Below, one piece after another: positions 23,671 through 26,128 of a stretch of 26,128 nt of DNA. The stretch is from Lishizhenia sp. (GTDB lineage Bacteria; Bacteroidota; Bacteroidia; Flavobacteriales_D; Crocinitomicaceae): assembly GCA_007117055.1 (NCBI GenBank), contig SKHH01000219.1, positions 1 through 26,128 of the forward strand, in the 5' to 3' direction. Positions within the stretch are counted from its first letter, which is position 1; each line of letters opens with the position of its first letter. The notes beneath the pieces were generated by a model. It was given only the letters and a program-made list of their open reading frames with translations, did no database searches and was not told the DNA's origin. The position numbers and the translations under genes are program-made.

Positions 23671-24140
23671 AACGATGCCACCCATTTGAACGGAACTATC
23701 ATCAAACAGAATTTAGTTCCGTCTACTGCCAGTTGAATGCCAGAATCGGCGTATTTCCTTTTCATAAAGAAAATAGTGCCCACGATGATTTCGGTTTTGA
23801 CATCATAGAAAGGAATCGTCAAATGAGCCTTCTCCGGGAAAAGAAGCTGATTCACTTCATCCACTATTTCTTCAATACGCAAATCATCTGGATCCTGCCT
23901 TGTACATATAAATATTTCTACAGAGATGTGGCTTACATCCTGTACAAATTTATCAGCAAAATTCACAGTAATCCATTCTTTTACTGTGCTATCATCGCCC
24001 TTTCTTCCAGCAGTATATGGATCATCAATCGTTTTATCAAACATGATTGGGATAGGGTTTTCTTCCCTACCTTCAAAATGATCCCTAAAGAACTTCTTCA
24101 AAGAAGTTTTTAGATTAACTTCGCTGAGAGTCGGGTGCAT
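23667..24140 (-). CDS. Tail terminator protein (putative)
   Basis: A 157-residue protein whose composition suits the alpha/beta fold of tail terminator proteins (lambda gpU, HK97-type), the hexamer that caps the finished tail tube and joins it to the head. Visible pieces are an N-terminal helix (LKTSLKKFFRDHF), a central strand-rich stretch (HISVEIFICTRQD), a helix (RIEEIVDEVNQLLF) and a C-terminal strand pair (FCLMIVPFKW). Length and position before the tail tube gene match. The ATG at 24140 is chosen over the adjacent in-frame TTG at 24143 because AAAGGAA lies seven bases before the ATG. It ends in an ATGA overlap with the zinc-ribbon gene. Confidence 0.6.
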   Translation of the reverse strand: MHPTLSEVNLKTSLKKFFRDHFEGREENPIPIMFDKTIDDPYTAGRKGDDSTVKEWITVNFADKFVQDVSHISVEIFICTRQDPDDLRIEEIVDEVNQLLFPEKAHLTIPFYDVKTEIIVGTIFFMKRKYADSGIQLAVDGTKFCLMIVPFKWVASL

Positions 24141-24342
24141 CAATCAATTCCTTTTTCAATTCCTTAAAAAACGGATAGAACTTATCTACAAAATACTTTT
24201 TTGCTTCCGCCTGTTCTTTATCAGTACCATCATAGTTCAACTCAATCAAGTCCATAACTGTAAGAATTTTCTGTATCTCGTCAATAGAAAACTCAACAAG
24301 CACATAAATATCCCTAGGCTGCACACTTACTACTGAAGGCAT
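24115..24342 (-). CDS. Small unknown protein in the neck cluster
   Basis: A 75-residue protein with an N-terminal beta-like segment (IYVLVEFSIDEIQKIL), a central acidic part and a helical, charged C-terminus (FFKELKKELID). I do not recognise a family. The ATG at 24342 is preferred over an upstream in-frame TTG at 24354 because a run of six G bases lies four bases before it and it forms a TAATG overlap with the preceding stop. Its 3' end overlaps the following gene by 26 bases. Its place between the gp10-like and terminator-like genes suggests a tail-completion accessory role, which is inference only. Confidence 0.7.
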   Translation of the reverse strand: MPSVVSVQPRDIYVLVEFSIDEIQKILTVMDLIELNYDGTDKEQAEAKKYFVDKFYPFFKELKKELIDAPDSQRS

Positions 24343-24899
24343 TATACCCCCCAAATTTTACGCGCTTTTTTACTGAGTGTGCCCAATATATGTGGAAACT
24401 CTGCCAGCAAAAAATCTTCAAGAGAGAGTTGGATAATTGGGCGAGGTCTTTGTGGTCCTCCCCTTGGTCCTTTTCTTTTTGTACCAAACTCAAACCACTT
24501 CAATTTATTCCTGCTGTCTTTGTAATAACCGTCCTGTGGACGAACACCGACAACGTATCCTCTTCTACTCCTATCCCCTCCAAAACTTGAACGAAAAACT
24601 TCAATCTGGTTAGCCATCGTCCCTGTTCTTTTACCCCAAGGTTCAGATGTGCCTTTATTGTAAGTGTCCATATATGATTTAGTCTGTAATTTTGTACTAG
24701 CAGCAACCATATCTGAAAACCGACTGTCGTATTTTCCAGTAAGAATAGCAGTTACAACCTTTTCTCGAAATACACGGGCAGCAGGTTCGCTGAATCTAGC
24801 TCCGCCCTCATCGGAAACATCCATGTAGTAATTCCATGTCAGTCTTGTCCTACGTAGAATTTCCTTATCCCCTTTGATAGCAAACCTAGGGTGAATCAT
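24342..24899 (-). CDS. HK97 gp10-like tail completion protein (putative)
   Basis: A 185-residue basic protein. The middle holds SEPWGKRTGTMANQI, followed by a Gly/Arg-rich stretch and then LKWFEFGTKRKGPRGGPQ near residues 133-150. The combination of a KRTG-type loop, a W-FEFGT motif and a Pro/Arg-rich C-terminal part is characteristic of HK97 gp10-family minor tail or neck proteins, which link the head connector to the tail terminator. The gene starts in a TAATG overlap with the head-closure gene and ends in another TAATG overlap with the next small gene. Family assignment is by motif and position. Confidence 0.65.
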   Translation of the reverse strand: MIHPRFAIKGDKEILRRTRLTWNYYMDVSDEGGARFSEPAARVFREKVVTAILTGKYDSRFSDMVAASTKLQTKSYMDTYNKGTSEPWGKRTGTMANQIEVFRSSFGGDRSRRGYVVGVRPQDGYYKDSRNKLKWFEFGTKRKGPRGGPQRPRPIIQLSLEDFLLAEFPHILGTLSKKARKIWGV

Positions 24900-25540
24900 T
24901 ATACAGCCTCATAATTATTGTGCCTTGCATCTTCATTCAAAAGGCATACTGAGCATTGATTAAATCTTTTTTTATCCACATTCCCGACTTCATAGTATTC
25001 TGATTCAGTCAAAAGCACCCTATCTTTAGGACGAACATCGACAGAATCCGAAAAAAACAAAGTATCCTTTCTGACCAATAAATCTCCAAAAGCCTGATAT
25101 TCCGATATTTCAGATATATTCCCTCTCAACGAAGCAGTAAAAGCAGCATACCCTTCATCGATAAATGACCATTCAACTGTTCTATTAGCCTGTGCCCTCA
25201 AACTACCGTCACCTACAACTGTTTTTTCACGGTAACATTTAAAGTGAACATTACACTTATATAACGTAGTGTTTATGGCTACAATATCATTCTCAAACAT
25301 TTCTGGTATGAAGTTGACCACCAGAAGCCTTTCGCCATTTTTAGGGACGTAAAGTACATCCCCCGCATTGATCTGTGTATCATGGGAAAAGGAGCCGACA
25401 CGAAGATGTTCCCTGAGAAAAGGATTTCCCACTTGCACGTTGAAATCATAGTCAATATATTCTTTGACATCCGATCCCTCAACTTCTACAAGTGTTCCCA
25501 CTTCAGAGAAAACTTGCTTAATGTCGGCTCCAATACCCAT
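24899..25540 (-). CDS. Head closure / neck protein (putative)
   Basis: A 213-residue protein that is predominantly beta-type, with many alternating hydrophobic stretches such as INAGDVLYVPKNGERLLVV and DVRPKDRVLLTESEYYEVGNV. The second is typical of small beta-barrel stopper or joining proteins of the SPP1 gp16 and lambda FII type, where a barrel seals the neck. The protein is longer than the usual 100-130 residues and seems to hold two barrel-like halves (about 1-110 and 120-213). Its stop forms a TAATG overlap with the following gp10-like gene. The upstream ribosome binding site is modest (AAGG). Role inferred from gene order plus fold character. Confidence 0.5.
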   Translation of the reverse strand: MGIGADIKQVFSEVGTLVEVEGSDVKEYIDYDFNVQVGNPFLREHLRVGSFSHDTQINAGDVLYVPKNGERLLVVNFIPEMFENDIVAINTTLYKCNVHFKCYREKTVVGDGSLRAQANRTVEWSFIDEGYAAFTASLRGNISEISEYQAFGDLLVRKDTLFFSDSVDVRPKDRVLLTESEYYEVGNVDKKRFNQCSVCLLNEDARHNNYEAV

Positions 25541-25541
25541 A

Positions 25542-25979
25542 TTACCAAACCTTATATGTCAAATCGACACCGTTAGTGGAGTAAACAAATCCAGGCTTTA
25601 CAAAACCAATAAACAAATCACCTCTAATCCCCATTAAATCAGGATCAGTTTCAAGAGCAGTAAGGTAAGCAGCATCCAATTCATGAATTAAACGATCAAA
25701 ATGATCAAATCGTTGCTGCAAATTGATCTGTTTATACTTGAATTTTCGAGCAGATGAAGTTCTGATCATATCAAAAGCATGGCGTTTAGCTCTAGCCAAA
25801 AGCCAAAACTCTCTACTCGGATTACTGACAGGGAAGGATAAGCCCATTTCTTTGAGAGCAGTATTTACCGCCTCATACCATTGGCTATCCTCATCATCAT
25901 AATCACCTTCAAGCAGGTCTTGTGACTGCCCAAGTTGACGAAACAACATTTCAGTTAATTCGTCTATCGTTTGGATCAT
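25542..25979 (-). CDS. Head-tail adaptor / neck protein (putative)
   Basis: A 145-residue, mostly helical protein. The N-terminal part (about 1-60) reads as amphipathic helices with an acidic DYDDED patch. Residues about 60-110 are rich in basic and aromatic residues (RAKRHAFDMIRT, QRFDHFDRLIHELD). Size, helix content and place at the head of a head-closure, gp10-like and terminator series fit the adaptor that docks on the portal after DNA packaging, as HK97 gp6 or SPP1 gp15 do. That match is by position and character, with no diagnostic motif. It starts in a TAATG overlap with the upstream gene and ends one base before the next ATG. Confidence 0.6.
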   Translation of the reverse strand: MIQTIDELTEMLFRQLGQSQDLLEGDYDDEDSQWYEAVNTALKEMGLSFPVSNPSREFWLLARAKRHAFDMIRTSSARKFKYKQINLQQRFDHFDRLIHELDAAYLTALETDPDLMGIRGDLFIGFVKPGFVYSTNGVDLTYKVW

Positions 25980-26128
25980 TATTTACGCTTCCTACGTGCA
26001 GGTTTCAGTTTTTCTTCCACTACTTCCTCAGCTTCCTCTTCCTCAGAATCTCCTTCCTCGGTCGTTTCTTCTTCGGTAATGGGTTCTTCAACTTCTACCT
26101 TCTCCACTTTCTTCTTTGGTTCAGCAAC
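25979..26128 (-). CDS. C-terminal end of an unidentified late protein (partial)
   Basis: The last 49 codons of a gene that begins outside the window are visible. They encode a low-complexity tail: an alternating Lys/Glu/Val stretch, then a run of Glu and Asp with few other residues, then a basic end (KLKPARRKRK). The TAA stop at 25981-25979 overlaps the next ATG by one base (TAATG), so the two genes are probably translationally coupled. By position, just upstream of the head-tail adaptor, it could belong to a capsid-associated or neck protein, but the visible part has no fold-specific motif. Function is not assigned. Confidence 0.7.
   Translation of the reverse strand, partial: VAEPKKKVEKVEVEEPITEEETTEEGDSEEEEAEEVVEEKLKPARRKRK

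Overview
This window is a block of late structural genes from a tailed double-stranded DNA phage or prophage. Every supported gene lies on the minus strand, so transcription runs from position 26128 down to position 1. Genes are packed end to end, with many stop/start overlaps of the TAATG or ATGA kind and many strong GGAGG-type ribosome binding sites. There is no tRNA, insertion sequence or CRISPR array, and no non-coding gap longer than about 75 bases. Most of the DNA is AT-rich, with GC-richer patches at the left end and in the tail tube gene. The host cannot be named from this sequence. One tube gene, no recognisable sheath or baseplate wedge gene, and a very long tape measure point to a long, non-contractile (siphovirus-like) tail.

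Layout in transcription order. (1) Neck and tail-completion genes at 26128-23667: the acidic/basic tail of an unidentified protein, a head-tail adaptor, a head-closure-like protein, an HK97 gp10-like protein, a 75-residue unknown and a tail-terminator-like protein. (2) A small zinc-ribbon protein and the major tail tube protein, which carries an inserted beta-domain, followed by a perfect 10-bp hairpin. (3) A tail assembly chaperone with a clear programmed -1 frameshift site (A AAA AAC) that gives a 261-residue G-T-type fusion. (4) A 2840-residue TP901-type tape measure protein with four 223-residue repeats near the N-terminus and eight histidine-anchored acidic repeats near the C-terminus. 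(5) A long tail-tip and adhesion region at 13182-1: several tail-tip proteins, a DUF2341/FN3-like/beta-propeller protein of 1095 residues, a LamG-like protein interrupted by one in-frame TAA, a tail hub protein, small beta-rich proteins, a von Willebrand A-domain protein with an intact MIDAS motif, a protein made of twelve 22-residue repeats, small unknowns, and the start of a GC-rich fibre protein that runs off the left edge.

The genes fit one assembly pathway. The neck proteins close the filled head. The chaperones load tube subunits on the tape measure, which sets tail length. The hub closes the tip. The many lectin-like, FN3-like, propeller and vWA modules downstream are the likely surface-binding equipment. 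The least ordinary parts are this set of adhesive modules, the internal repeats of the tape measure and of the 22-residue-repeat protein, and the stop codon inside the LamG fold.
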